Position numbers and translations under genes: made by a program. The notes below the pieces were generated by a model. The model worked only from the letters and a program-made list of their open reading frames with translations. It was not told the origin of the DNA and did not search any database. Below, one piece after another: positions 1-11,900 of a DNA stretch of 64,000 nt (the stretch's first letter is position 1; every line of letters begins with the position of its first letter). Source of the stretch: Apoderus coryli (taxonomy: Eukaryota; Arthropoda; Insecta; Coleoptera; Attelabidae); the NCBI GenBank assembly GCA_911728435.2, contig OU452200.1, positions 558,001 through 622,000 on the forward strand, written 5' to 3'.

Positions 1-480
1 TATCACGGTTTAAGTTTATTGGTTGTTTGAAAATTTCTATTGCCTCCCGTATTTTTCTTTGATAGTAGAACGGTGTATTTACTATTAACTTAGAATTCTG
101 AAATAAGATTTTATGTCCGGTTTCGACAAAATGTTCGGCGAGTGCTGAGGAAGTTATATTTCGAAGTCTGACCGATCTTTCATGTTCTTTCAGTCGTGTT
201 GAAACTTTTCTTCCTGTTTCTCCAATGTATTCTTTACCACATGAGCATGGTACCGTATATACGCCTGATGCCTCTAGAGGTATTCGATCCTTTATTGGTC
301 TTAAATAAGCAGATAATTTCGAACATGTTGCGAATCTAGATTTAATGTTATAGTTTTTCAAGATTTTTGAGATGCGGTCAGTTGTGCCTTGTACATACGG
401 AAGAACTACCTGAGCAACTGGAGGCTGAGACTCGCTACTGTTATTGATGATGATATGTTTGTTCCAAACGTGAATATGCG
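1..480 (-). mobile_element. Penelope-like element fragment, GIY-YIG endonuclease
   Basis: Reading the minus strand from about 480 down to 1 gives an open frame with the motifs GVYTVPCSCG, EYIGETGRK and LKEHERS. These are the GIY-YIG nuclease core of Penelope-like retroelements, with the Cys residues around the first strand, followed by SALAEHF and a tail ending NRD at the window edge. The frame is uninterrupted for about 150 codons; the reverse transcriptase that should precede it is missing, because at about 480 a LINE fragment on the other strand begins. The 3' end runs off the window. Family assignment is from motif recognition; clade is not assigned. Confidence 0.85.
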
Positions 481-485
481 TCGCT

Positions 486-779
486 GATCTGGTTCCGATA
501 TATGATGCCCATAAGTTCACTGTGGAGGGACTTCAGCGTCGTTTCCTAAAATATTTATCATTTAAAAGAGATGGCGTTTATCCTGAGAGGGCGATCGATT
601 ATGGGTACCTTTTGAGTAGGTTTCAGTTTAGAAGTCTTGATTTTCGAAGATCTTTGTGTGCATTGTGTTTTCTGCATAACTTAATTTGTGGAAGGGTCGA
701 TTGTTCGGGGTTGCTTTCTGCATTAAATATAAATGTTCCGAGACTGCACAATCGCACTAGTCGAACTTCGACGCACTAA
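486..779 (+). mobile_element. Jockey-type LINE reverse transcriptase, C-terminal scrap
   Basis: The frame reads PIYDAHKFTVEGLQRRFLKY and continues to a stop at 777-779. The RRFLKYLSF / YPERAIDYG pattern matches the region after the RT core found again at 8.4-8.7 kb and 38.3-39.0 kb in this window (QRKFLNYFSF, QRKFLKYLSF). It has no start of its own and is cut at both ends. It abuts the Penelope fragment, so one element inserted into or beside the other. It lies in an intron of, or upstream of, the transporter gene. Confidence 0.75.
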
Positions 780-981
780 TAACTCACCCTGTATTTCAAA
801 TGCATAAAAAATGCAAATTATGCATTTATGCCCTTTTTTAACAATTATACATTCTCACATGCGCGGCAGCTTAGTGAATGAGTGATGAACAGATTTCAGC
901 AAAAGTTGCTCGAGCGCGAAGCATAGACAATACGTGGACAGCAATATTCGTCACCTCATCGTATCTTATTTGCTATTGTAG

Positions 982-3030
982 GGTTTTCAAATAGTCCGTC
1001 AATACCGCCCAACAATTTGCTACAATCCAAGATGATTGAGGCAGAAAAGAGCAGACAGCGTGGTGGGAAATTAGCTCTAATGTTAGCTCTGTTTCGAAAG
1101 CGTGGTTTCGTAACACACGCCATAGCTTATGCCAGCAATATTGCTGTGCTTAGTGGTGCCATGATTTTGCTGAGTGAATATGTAGTTGAAGTTTTCCAGG
1201 CAAGTAATTTCTTGATATTTTAAAAATACCATGAATTTTATTTAATCATCATAATATTTAGGATGCCGCTGAAGATGCTGGGCGAATGGGATTTCTTATG
1301 ATGATATTCGGATTTTTCGGTACAGCCTTTTTTGGAGTAATCCTGGATAAGACACACAAATACAAGTAAGTTACGAAACAATAATTGTTTATGTCGAATT
1401 AATTATGGATTTTTCAGGGCAACAAATGTCGTTATTTATGTCATGTCTACCATTTCTGTTGGTGCCATGCTAGCTGCTTTATATTTTAAAACACTTTTGG
1501 GGACATACGTAGCCTGCTGCATTTTTGGGTAAGTGAATTTAGTAATAATTATTCTCAAACAAAGTGTTTTGAAAATTCTACACACATTTTTTATTAATTT
1601 TTTATAATGGGGACCTTGGAACTTCATTAATTTTTTGGCCCATAATCTCTCTCATCCAGCATTCCAAATTTTCTTTTTTATTATTTGTCCAGATCTGAAC
1701 TATAATGTTCCACTTCAACAACACTGTCACATGTATAAATCCTTTGGTTTATTTGAAGATCACATACAAAGCAGACCGAAAATCTCATAACCCTCATAAT
1801 ATCTGAGTCTACTGAGAACATGTCATTCATATAGAAATCTTTTAAAATTGTCTCAGACAAGATATGTTCCAGAAAATTATAAAGCATTAGTAACCATTTT
1901 AATTTGATTGTAAACTCCTACAGGTTTACCTGGAACCTTCAAAGTATCTTTTAAAAGACTCAATATTAAATAATTTTGCCATTTGTCCCATGTCTAAATA
2001 ATTTTCCAGGTTGATTCCTATTTGATGAATCCTTCTTAAAGTTACATAACTCTATCTCTATGGTGTACTTGATCTTATAACAAACCATCTCAGCTTAGTA
2101 TCTTGTGTACCTTGGCCTAACAAAATTCAAGAGTCCCAAAAACATCAGCACCTAACTAAAGATTAGATTTCTTTAGAATTGTAAGCTATCTAGGTTTAAT
2201 AAATAGGTCAGTCTCCTACTGAAAGTCATTTATCTCCTAATACATCTCCCAATATATAATTGATAATTATACGTTAATGAAAAATGGCGCAGTCGGTAGG
2301 ATTAGAAATGAAGAAAATATACATTAGTTAGTATTTAGTAGAATTCCAATATTGTGATTCTACCTCATCTATTGCAAATATTCAAATGTGATTGCACGTA
2401 TTTTCAAAAAACCTTAATTTCTCGAGAACTGCTCATCCAAAACTAGTAAACCTGGTGTCCTGTTCGTCTTGTTTTTTAAGGGGGGGCCAAACTTGCAACT
2501 AGGTCTTATCACGATGCAAAAAATCATCACCTACACTTTCAAAGGCAATTCTTCGCTCAATTTCTTGGGGTTTTACGTTCAATTTGTGAGAAAATTTACA
2601 GAACGAAAATCGTTATTAGTTAAGATTATATGAGTTGGAATATTATTAAACAATAAGTAGAAACTAAAGATTCTATTCTATTCCCCAAAACTCAAAACAT
2701 TATTTATGTTCACATTCCAGAATCTTCATCAACGCATACATTCCTGCAGGATTCGAACTGGGTATCGAACTGACTTATCCCAGCGATGAGAGCACCACAG
2801 CAGGAGTACTATTTGCTTTTTCACAACTACTCGGTGTAGCAGTAGCTGTTTCCGCAGGATCTATTAACGCGTATTTCGGATATTTCTGGTCGTTATCCTC
2901 ACTGTTGTTACTCCTAGTATTAGGCAGTTTTGTTCAGGTGTTGGTGCCAAACATTTTGCATCGACAGAAAGCGTTTAAGAAACATGGGACGTTATGTGTT
3001 ATCTTGCAGGAAGAATGTGATCAAGAATAG
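982..3030 (+). CDS. FLVCR/SLC49-like MFS transporter, C-terminal exons
   Basis: Four exons, 982-1199, 1262-1365, 1418-1528 and 2721-3030, join in frame to about 246 codons ending in TAG. The protein starts with a cytosolic linker (SPSIPPNN), then a KSRQRGGK basic stretch and alternating hydrophobic helices that fit the second six-helix half of a major facilitator. The diagnostic stretch is GFELGIELTYPSDESTTAG followed by LFAFSQLLGV, which matches the FLVCR family (cell-surface transporters of choline/heme type substrates; the name refers to a host receptor). The insect substrate cannot be read from sequence. Splice phases agree at all three internal junctions. The first exon begins with two bases of a split codon, so upstream exons lie outside the window. 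The C-terminus is hydrophilic and short (HRQKAFKKHG). Confidence 0.88.
1200..1261 (+). other. GC-AG intron in the transporter gene
   Basis: The donor is CAG|GCAAGT and the acceptor ATTTAG|GAT. Removing 1200-1261 joins ...VEVFQ to DAAEDAGRMG in frame; reading through gives a stop soon after. No GT donor close by keeps the frame. CAG|GCAAGT is the usual strong context of GC donors. The intron is only 62 bp. Confidence 0.8.
1529..2720 (+). other. Last intron of the transporter gene
   Basis: Donor GG|GTAAGT at 1529 and acceptor CACATTCCAG at 2720. The 1.19 kb are AT-rich; I recognise no TE protein or structured repeat in it. Small minus-strand open frames at 1.4-1.9 kb look like chance. Confidence 0.75.
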
Positions 3031-3059
3031 AAGCATACCAGCTGATTGATTATGTAGGG

Positions 3060-3065
3060 AATAAA
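3060..3065 (+). promoter_or_regulatory. Poly(A) signal AATAAA, transporter gene
   Basis: AATAAA lies 30 bases after the stop codon at 3030, which fits a very short 3' UTR. No competing downstream signal was needed. Confidence 0.6.
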
Positions 3066-3697
3066 GAAAAGTGTATTCATGATGTAGAAATTAATGAATG
3101 TTATTTATTATTTATTTATTCATGTTTTGTTTCTATTTATAATGTAAATATTATTAAAATCTGAGCATTACGTTAATTGAAGTTTAATTTTGTTAGTTTG
3201 GCTCAGAAACGATGACAGTATTCAGTTCCTTACAAAAAAAAAAACAAGAAGGAAACATTTAAAAAAATCTTCCATGTGGAGATGGTGATTCTTTACCAAG
3301 ATACTGATCCTTCATTTTTCATTGCTCAAAAGTGTTTAAAGATTTGGTAGAGGTAGGCCTGAAAATGACCATGCGCTCTGGTTAGTCGTCAGACAATGTG
3401 AAACTTGTGCTTGAGTGTGGCTATAGGCATCATTTATCTATTCTTCATGACCGCCTTAACCTGTCAAAGTTCAGTCAAAAATAGGGCTCATTGTGCCTTA
3501 GAAATAAACAAATGCGAATCGAGTGCTTTATTAGTTATTTTAGAGTTGTATTATCAACCTGTATTTGCGACTGGATATAGGATAAAAATAAATTATAGAA
3601 ACAGAGCCAGTAAAAAACTTAAATTCGCACCAACAATAAATATATGATTTTGGAGCTCCTTTGCCTTCTTAATATTATAATCGTTGTTTGCTACAAT
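3066..3697. other. Intergenic, nothing recognised
   Basis: AT-rich sequence between the transporter 3' end and the inverted repeat at 3.7 kb. An 80-codon open frame at 3405-3647 shows no family resemblance and is taken as chance. Confidence 0.5.
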
Positions 3698-3806
3698 ACG
3701 TAGTACAGTCATAGAATAATAACTACAGATAAGAAGGGTCAGTAGACGCTAAAAACGGCATCGACTCGTCGCAATCCTAGCCACATTTCTGGCCCGCTAA
3801 TATATA

Positions 3807-5012
3807 TGTTACGGTCAATGACGATAATTGGGCATTCACGTTAATAGCCGGCCATTGACGTTAATTCCCATTTTTCCAGGCCAATAACGTTATAGACCGG
3901 GCATTCACGTGATGGCCCGTTGTGAACGGTCAATGTTGTTAATATTTTGATAATAACAAGTTTGGCCGGTCATTAACGTGAATGGCCAAAGACTGCCGGA
4001 CAACGTCGTTAATCATATAAATATCGTGATAATTACTTGAAACTATACAACATGAAATCTTTTATTCGTTTTATTCGAAAAAAAAAAGAACAAACAATAG
4101 GTTACAACTAATGAATCATCATTTTTGTTTTGGCATGAAAGTGAACCATGGCACTTTGAACTACACATTTTCTTGTTTGTGCGACATGCGCATTTATTAT
4201 TTTTGCATCCTCCTTTGCAATGACAACGCTTGTAACCCTGGCCCTCTAAAATACTACTTGCAACTGCAACTTCTCTAAGGGTTATTTCCTTATTTTTTTG
4301 CGACATCGCTGAGCCGATTTCTTCCACCATGTCCGATTGCCAAGTGAGCATTATGGATAATTTCCAACAATTCTTCATTCGTTACGTAGTATAGCACCTT
4401 AGATTTCGCACTGTCAATAACAGGTTTAATTAGGTGGTCATTTTCGTTTATTGTCATTGCATCATATTTCCGTCCAGTCTATAGTGTTTCATTGATTTTT
4501 TTGAACCCGCTGTTGATAGAAAAGTTTTCGCCTCTTTAACCTCGGCAAGACGTTTGATATATTCGTTATTATTTAAAAACGATTTATTGTCATCGCGTTT
4601 GGATTTTATGATTATGTTTAAATTCTCAGTAAATCGACGTCGCATTTCATCATAATCCATGGCTAGATTTATATAATTTGTCTCACAAAAACTAAATTTA
4701 AATAAACACAACACACCACTGAGAACAAATAATTCATGTAGGTATTTATTTATAAATTGAAAGTTTGGTTATGTTACTTTTAATGTTTTCACATATTTAC
4801 ATGGTTGGCCGCTGTGTAGTGGGCAATGACGTTATTGTCCGGACAATGATGTTAACAGCGTGCTTGAATTATAAATTATCAACATTGTCCAAATTACCTG
4901 GGCATTTACGTTATTGTCCGGTCATTGACGTGAATGTCCAATCAAGGCGGGCATTCACGTTATGGACCGGCCATTCACGTTATTGGCCGGATTAACGTCA
5001 TTGTCCGTAACA
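3807..5012 (-). mobile_element. Non-autonomous Ginger/KRBA2-like DNA transposon (1.2 kb)
   Basis: The element starts TGTTACGGTCAATGACG and ends with the complement of TGTTACGGACAATGACG, and is flanked on both sides by TATA (3803-3806 and 5013-5016), a 4-bp target duplication. Each terminal ~200 bp is a cluster of degenerate ~20-bp subrepeats built on CCGGNCAATAACGTNAATG, which look like transposase binding sites. TGT...ACA ends, 4-bp duplication and an integrase-like zinc-binding domain (see the pseudogene inside) point to the Ginger / KRBA2 group of integrase-bearing DNA transposons. The integrase core is deleted, so it cannot move by itself. The second copy of the host repeat (7850-8020) gives the empty site. 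Confidence 0.82.
4081..4660 (-). pseudogene. Deleted Ginger/KRBA2-like integrase gene
   Basis: Three minus-strand pieces in order. First, 4660 down to ~4460: MDYDEMRRRFTENLN, an N-terminal helical region ending RLDGNMMQ. Second, in another frame, 4458 down to 4290: ends with NAHLAIGHGGRNRL, the His part of an integrase zinc-binding (HHCC-like) domain. Third, about 4290 down to 4100: GYKRCHCKGGC, NNKCACRTNK and CSSKCHG, a cysteine-rich C-terminal knuckle typical of this transposase group. Between pieces two and three the whole DDE catalytic core is missing. One frameshift lies near 4458. It is an internal-deletion derivative, not a gene. Confidence 0.78.
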
Positions 5013-5203
5013 TATATACTATATCTATATATACTATAAGATACTATACTATTAGTAGCGGCGAATTGCTTTGAAGACAGATAAGACAATGTGTCCACCG
5101 ATAGAGTTTGGAAGAGCAAAAACTTTTTTATTTGTAGATTTAGAAGAAAAAGCAATTCTTTATAAAAACGTCTGCTTGTGTCAAAACTACAATTTCGAGT
5201 ACG

Positions 5204-5462
5204 AAATTTACGATTACTATACAGGGTATATCAAAAATAACATTTTTAATGATTTTGATTTCCTTGTTTTTTTTCATTTTATTATTTTAATAGTAGCTAT
5301 GAAATTAACCCCTTTGAGAAAAAAGTTTATTAGTGTTATTTGCACAATTGGTGTAATAAATCACGGTTTTGAAAATATTTTCATAAAATAAAAAAAAAAC
5401 AAAAACATCCAAAACATTAAAAATGTTATTTTTGATATACCCTGTATAATAATCGTAAATTT
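5204..5462. repeat. MITE with ~47-bp terminal inverted repeats
   Basis: Left arm 5204-5250 and right arm 5416-5462 are near-perfect inverted copies including ACGATTA, TATACAGGGTATATC and AACATTTTTAATG. Interior is AT-rich and non-coding (the 106-codon open frame crossing it is chance). The CAGGGT terminal motif next to TA suggests a Tc1/mariner-related MITE, though the repeat extends outside the CAGGG by ~14 bp. Confidence 0.75.
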
Positions 5463-5914
5463 GGCATTATATTATATGTAAAAAAAAATTTCCCATCTTT
5501 TCGACATATCAAAAAATTTAACCGATTGAGAAATTTATAATACTAACTTCATTTTAAGAAAAGCTTAATAAAATCTTGTATTTACTCGTATGTTATTCGT
5601 CGTAAGGAATTGAGGAAGATTCAGCGAAAATAATTGAAGATAAAAATAATTATTATTTAGTTCTACTCATAATAGCTTATGCTTCTTGTTATGATCGCAA
5701 TAATAACAATAAACACTTGTTATAATAATCACTAAATAACACTTGTTATAGGTAAACAAGGAATATATATATTTTTTCTACTTGTGAAATCACTAAAAAA
5801 AACTTAAAGATTTTTATTACGTGATTGCGATAAGAACATTCATAAATATAAAGTCCAATGAGGTTTTATAAACAATTAATGTACATTTTTGTTTGATTTG
5901 ATTTTGAATACAAA
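5463..5914 (+). promoter_or_regulatory. Upstream region of the GH1 gene
   Basis: AT-rich sequence before the GH1 start codon. A possible TATA element is ATAAATATAAAG near 5842-5853, about 60-70 bp before the ATG. I see no clear initiator or other motif, so this is a weak placement. Confidence 0.3.
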
Positions 5915-8900
5915 ATGAGGTGCATGGCTTTGTCAATATTTTTGGCACTTTTAATAAGGTAAATAAAACAAAATTGACATCATCATCATCATCAATCAAC
6001 CTTTTCTTGCTGGATGTGGGTCTCCCTTATTTCTCTCTATGTCTACAAGAACTTTTGTGATTCTTTTATGACAATAAAGTGATTCTTTTATGACAATAAA
6101 TTTAAGTCGATACATACATATCGCGATCCTGCGCTGCCTGCATTCAGCTTCTCTGACAACGCTTCAGGTCATCGGTCTATCTTGTTGGAGGGACCCTATT
6201 TCGATAGGCTTCCCGCCTCGGTCTCCACTCCAATATTCGCCTGGTCCATCGGTTGTCCTTGTTCTTCGTCGTATTTCGTGATTTGGGACTCTATCTCTGA
6301 GAGATATGCCCACCATTGAGTGTTCTATCGCCCTCTGTGCCACACGGATTTTGTGTATAGTTCTTCTCCGTAGGTCAACACGGGCAATATGCATTGATTA
6401 AAAGTCTTTCTCTTAAGGTACATTGGAAGGTCTGATTTGAATACATAGTTCAATTTTCGACCCAGGTTAAAATTGACATACTTATATTGATATAGATCAT
6501 TAATATAAACTATGAAAAAAAGTGGTGGCAAGATCGACCCCATGCGACGTTCCTCTAGCGCCAGACGTCCCGAAAACATCCTTTATTCTTCCAAGTTTCA
6601 CTGTTTTTTCTTAGCGAAAATACTAGCAAGTTTATATATGATACGATAAGGTTCCAATTAAAACGTTACTGACCTCCTCGCGACCGACTGCAAAAGAGCC
6701 TCAAGTTTACAAACAGATTTGTGACGAACTAAACTAACCACCATACATGTTTCGAGAATCGTCATTTCGTCATTTTTGATGAGAATGACGATTCTCGAAA
6801 CATGTATGGTTAGTTTGGTATAGTTTGAGAAATATACAGTGTTCATTTGCGTTGAATCATTTTCCTTTTAAAAATAACATAATTTGAAAAAGTAGTCCAT
6901 TCTTAAGTGGAGTTATAATTTCAGTACATAGTGAAGAAAGACATTTCGTGGATTCGACTTTTATTTCTTCATTACTGATAAAATAAGATGTTTAGTTTTG
7001 ATTATGGATTTTTTTAAATTGTTTTCTAACAAACGTATTCAATACAATAATTGTATTTGGGCTTTACTTTTAAGAAGTTTCGCCATCTGTCTGGACTTGT
7101 CTTTTTCGTAACACTAACAACCAAAATTTGTAATATTCTTAGATATCAGATAAAAAACTTAATAAATTTATTAATCCGCCATTTCCCTCAGCACAGAGTA
7201 CCATTAAACTGCCACGTTTCTTGAAAATTATGCAAAAGTAAATTATTTTCGTCACTCCATATGTTTTGTTATCCGAGAATCGAGGGTCGTCATGCAGCTT
7301 TGTTAAAATAAATTCGCAAAATTTGCATGTATCAGCATCAGTAATGGTTACAGTCAAAACAAAGCAATTGGTAATACATAATTAATTCTCGTATGTGTAT
7401 GAAATTTATCAGTAGATATTTTTTGTTTTTGAATATTAGTAAAACGATAAGAAATCAATATTATAGCACTTTAAAATTATTGTGTAATTCTAATTCTATT
7501 AGATAATTATGTGACTATGATTAGATCTCAATTGAAATTTTTGAAAACAATGTTTTTTGATAGCTGACTTACATAATTATTGACCAAATATTTTAAACGT
7601 TTTCTGAATTTTGTCAATCAAGATTATTAATGGAACAGAATAGGATAAGTACTTATTTCTGACCAGACAATTAGGTATAATTCAATTAATAAGAGAAGTC
7701 TAGAAAACCAAAGCCCATTAAACAAACCCATTTTGATGATGATGATTGATCAACAGAATAATCCCTTTGCAGAGCAATACAATCAATACCACAGTTTATA
7801 TACGGTTACTTCACCTCGTGTCGGCACCTTTGTTACCTCTGTCTTACAAGCAATTCGCCGCCGCTTATAGTTATAGTATAGTATCTTATAGTATATATAG
7901 ATATAGTATAACATAGTAGCGGGTCCGAATGTGGCTGGGATTGCGACGAGTCGATGCCGTTTTTAGCGTCTACTGACCCTTCTTATCTATAGTTATTATT
8001 CTATGTCAATACTACTATAATGATTACAAAAAAAAACATTGATTATACAACAATGCAAACCATACAAATATATAATAATACAAAAACAAAAATATTAATG
8101 GTCATAATTTAAAGAATAAATGACAAAACAATATAAATCAAATATTCACAATTCAAAACCCTCCAGAGCAGCTTTCAACCGTGATCCTCTATCATAACTA
8201 TCATAAAGTAAATTAAAATTGTTACACATAATAAACGCAGGCGACTCTGTATACAAATTCGTGGCTGGTTTTTCGCAATAAAAATTTACACCATTAACGG
8301 CTTCCCAATCGCGGAACTTTTATATTTATTTGGGACAGCAGCTCAGGACAGTCAATTCGGTTGTGCAGAAGAGCATGTAGAAATTTTATGGAAAAACTAT
8401 TCTTCTGAACTCCAAGTTTCTCACGCCAAATCTGTCCAGCAAAAATGTGTATTCAAGACCTCTAGCCGGATAAACGCAATTCACTCTAAATGAAAAATAG
8501 TTTAAGAACTTTCTCTGAACCTTCTCAATATGCTGTATATGAAGTCTATAAATGGGATACGAAATCAGAGAACAATATTCCGCTCTCGAACGAACATAAG
8601 AATTAGTAGTAGAGGAACACCTACCAAGGAAAGTCTGACAAACTGTATATCGAAAATCTATATTTTTCTTTCTTGAGAAAGATATATATTTGCATTTACT
8701 GCCGTTTAATGACAGTCCATTAAGATTAGACCAATCTTCCACAGCCACAAGAGCGCAGTGAAGCTGAACGTAGTCCTCCTAGGATTCAACAGGAGTAAAA
8801 TTTAAAATTGTCAGTAGAAAACAATCTATTGACATGTAGATAATCATTCCGATCGTCTATAAACATTAACAACAAGAGTGGGCCCAAATTTGACCCTTGA

Positions 8901-11900
8901 GGAACACGCGAAGAAACTGCCATAGGAAACGTACTGCCTTCTGTCGCGCAGATATGATGAAAATAGTGACCTTAAACTACCAAGCTTCTGAAGAAGCACC
9001 TCGTGATCCAACCTATCAAAAGCCATAGCAAAGTCCGTATGTATAACATCAAATTGACCACCCCTGTCCACAACTCTGGAAACCTGTTCAGTAAATACTG
9101 AATACTGCAAAGTTCGTAAGAGTTGATTCAGGAAAATCCGTCAGACTGCAGACGCGGCTCTACAGCCGATTTTTGACTCTTTTCTCTACAGAAAAGAGTC
9201 AAAAATCTTTGAGAGATTTGTTGGCTAGACGTATTTGCAAGCTTCCAGACGCACCCCACAACTTTCTAGAAGTTACAAGAAGCGCTAATCAAAGAGCTGT
9301 AGGGAATACCCCAAAAATATATTTGAAGGATTATTAAATATTACCAAGTTTTTCTTTTAATTTCATTGATTAGTGCTACTCAATCGCTGTCAGACGGTAA
9401 TTACACTGTCAACAACAAATACTTTCCCGAGAACTTCCTATTCGGATACGCTTCAGCTGCTTATCAAGTGGAAGGCGCATGGGATACTGATGGAAAAGGA
9501 GAGAATGTTTGGGACTATGATGCTCATAACCATCCAAACAAGTTTCCAGCAGGTCAAAATGGAGATGTAGCTTGTGACTGCTATCACAAGACTGATGAAG
9601 ATGTTGGATTGCTGAAACAGGTTGGAGTACAGGCATACAGGTAAAAGCTTCTCAATTCTCAGCATTTCAGTTTGAGTTGAAACCCTGCATATCCAAGTTT
9701 TGCTTTATTCCAGATTCTCAATAGCATGGTCCCGCGTTCTTCCCGATGGTACCCTTAACAGCATAAACCAAGATGGACTTGAATACTATCGGAATCTCAT
9801 TAAAAAACTACGTGAGGAAAATATTGAACCATTGGTAACAATGCATCATTGGGATCTACCCACGGCTTTGGAGAACCAAGGTGGTTTCCTAAACGATTCT
9901 TTGCCGCAATGGTTCGAGGATTACGCCACTTTGTTGTTTGAAGAATTTGGCGATGAAGTGAAATATTGGTCGACATTCAATGAGCCGAAACAGACTTGTG
10001 ATGGTGGATATGGTTCGGGTGGAATTGCTCCGGAACGTTTGACGCCTGGCATTGGAAATTACATTTGTGCACATAATGTGCTTAAAGCTCATGCTAGAGC
10101 TTATAGAGTGTACGACAAACAATTTAGAGATACTCAAAAAGGTATTTATAATTTGTGAGTTATTTTACTTTGACTTCATAATAATGAACAACAAAATCAT
10201 CCAACGAGAACCCTCAATTTTTTTACACACTCCTAAACTTCAAGGTAAAGTATCTATGGTCGTCGACACTACGTGGTATGAACCAGCTACCGATAGTGAT
10301 GCAGATAAAGAAGCTGCAGAGCAGATTCTTCAATTCACCGTAAGCTTCAAGTTGTGAACCATTTCCATTCTTAATTCTCTAACGTCGACAATTCTCTTTT
10401 AGTATGGCTGGTATTTCGGTCCAATCGTATATGGTGACTATCCAGAAATAATGAAAACTCGTATTGCTAACCGCAGTACTAAAGAAGGCTTTAAAGAAAG
10501 TCGTTTGCCTGAATTCACGGACGAGGAGAAAACAATGTTGAAAGGATCCTACGATTATTTAACCATCAACATGTACACTTCTATGTTGGCAGCACATCAA
10601 GACGAACCAGCTATTGGAACACCAAGTTACTCAAATGATATTGGAGTAGCGTTATCTCAACCTGATGATTGGGAGACAACTGTAACATGGTGGTTTAAGG
10701 TAATTGACTTTTAATCTGACTGCTCACACCTCTTATGCATTTTAATTCATCAGGTTGTTCCATGGGGTGCTAATCATCTTGTCAAATGGATTAAAGAGAA
10801 ATTTGGGGATGAGAAAGGTATTATTGTCACAGAAAATGGTTATCATGACGATGGCAACAATTTAGAAGATTTGGATACCAGAGGACGTTATCATAAGGTT
10901 AGTATTGTAACGTTTTTCGGGGTTCGTAGTCTGAAATAATATCGCAATATATATGTCACTGTTAACTATCGAATGTTTACTTCATAACTGTCTTCTGTCC
11001 TGTTATACGTTGGCTATATATATGGTTGTCCTTCTTTCTCGAACACTTCCAGTTTTGGAAAGAAAAAGAGTTAATCTATGTTCCTCGTGTAATATATTTT
11101 TGATGTTTCGTCTAGAATTTAAGCAAATGACTCGTATATGAAACATATGTTTGAGAAATTATTAAAAATTGAAAAAAGCTTATACGAGGAGCATAGTAAA
11201 TCTTTTAATCCGTTACAAGAATCATAATTGCTAAACTAAACACGAGTGAATACCAGAAAATGTCGAATAAAATGTGTAGTGGTTCTATTTTTCTGGACAA
11301 TTCTATAAGAAAAACTTGTTCGACTTGTCCAAGAAGAGATTTGGTGTCCACTTGATTGGTACCATTTGACTGAACTGTACGCTTCCATCGGAAGCTGTTC
11401 TCGAGGTCAGTTTTCGGAATGGCCTCGCGGCAATTAATTCAATCGTTTCTATGTTGTCAACCCCATTTTTTTCAGTAGTAATACCCCTAGGGTCTTGATA
11501 ATATCGAGATAAGTTTGTCATAGAGAATGCCGAAATAAGCCTGTTGCTTGATAATAGCCCAAGGCCGCAGGCCAAGGGCTATTATCCTTGAGCAACTCGC
11601 TTGAAGGATTCTCTATGACAAAATTTTGAGTATTTATCAAGGCCCGAGGAGTATACAATAAGATAATTTTTCACTTTGTAGATATCAAAAATTTGATTGT
11701 CCATCTGACGTTTAATAATTTTCAATACAAAATGTATTAGTTTTAATCAAACAAATATTATTCATTTTTATTTAAAACTACAGTTGGGAAAAGTACAATT
11801 CGTAAATGTTAAATTAGAAGAAGAGTTTACTGAAGTTGACGGATTGTTAATTTCCACTGAAATTTTTGTAGCGAAGTTATAGATACAAATCGGATGTAAT

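Larger units (their letters stand above)
3698..5085 (+). repeat. Inverted repeat copy 1 (~170 bp), split by Ginger-like insertion
   Basis: The two flanks, 3698-3806 and 5013-5085, form one repeat unit. Its parts include ATAGAATAATAACTA, GGGTCAGTAGACGC, AACGGCATCGACTCGTCGC and GCGGCGAATTGC. The same unit occurs in reverse orientation at about 7850-8020 without the insert. No TIR typical of a known superfamily was seen in the unit itself. Confidence 0.85.

Noticed and set aside
5071..5391. 106-codon + strand frame
   Set aside because: It crosses a MITE and its composition is AT-driven (Phe, Ile, Asn, Tyr rich); no domain.
11303..11575. 90-codon minus frame, found identically at 12327-12599
   Set aside because: The repetition comes from the tandem duplication, and the frame runs through the Crypton foldback; not an independent gene.
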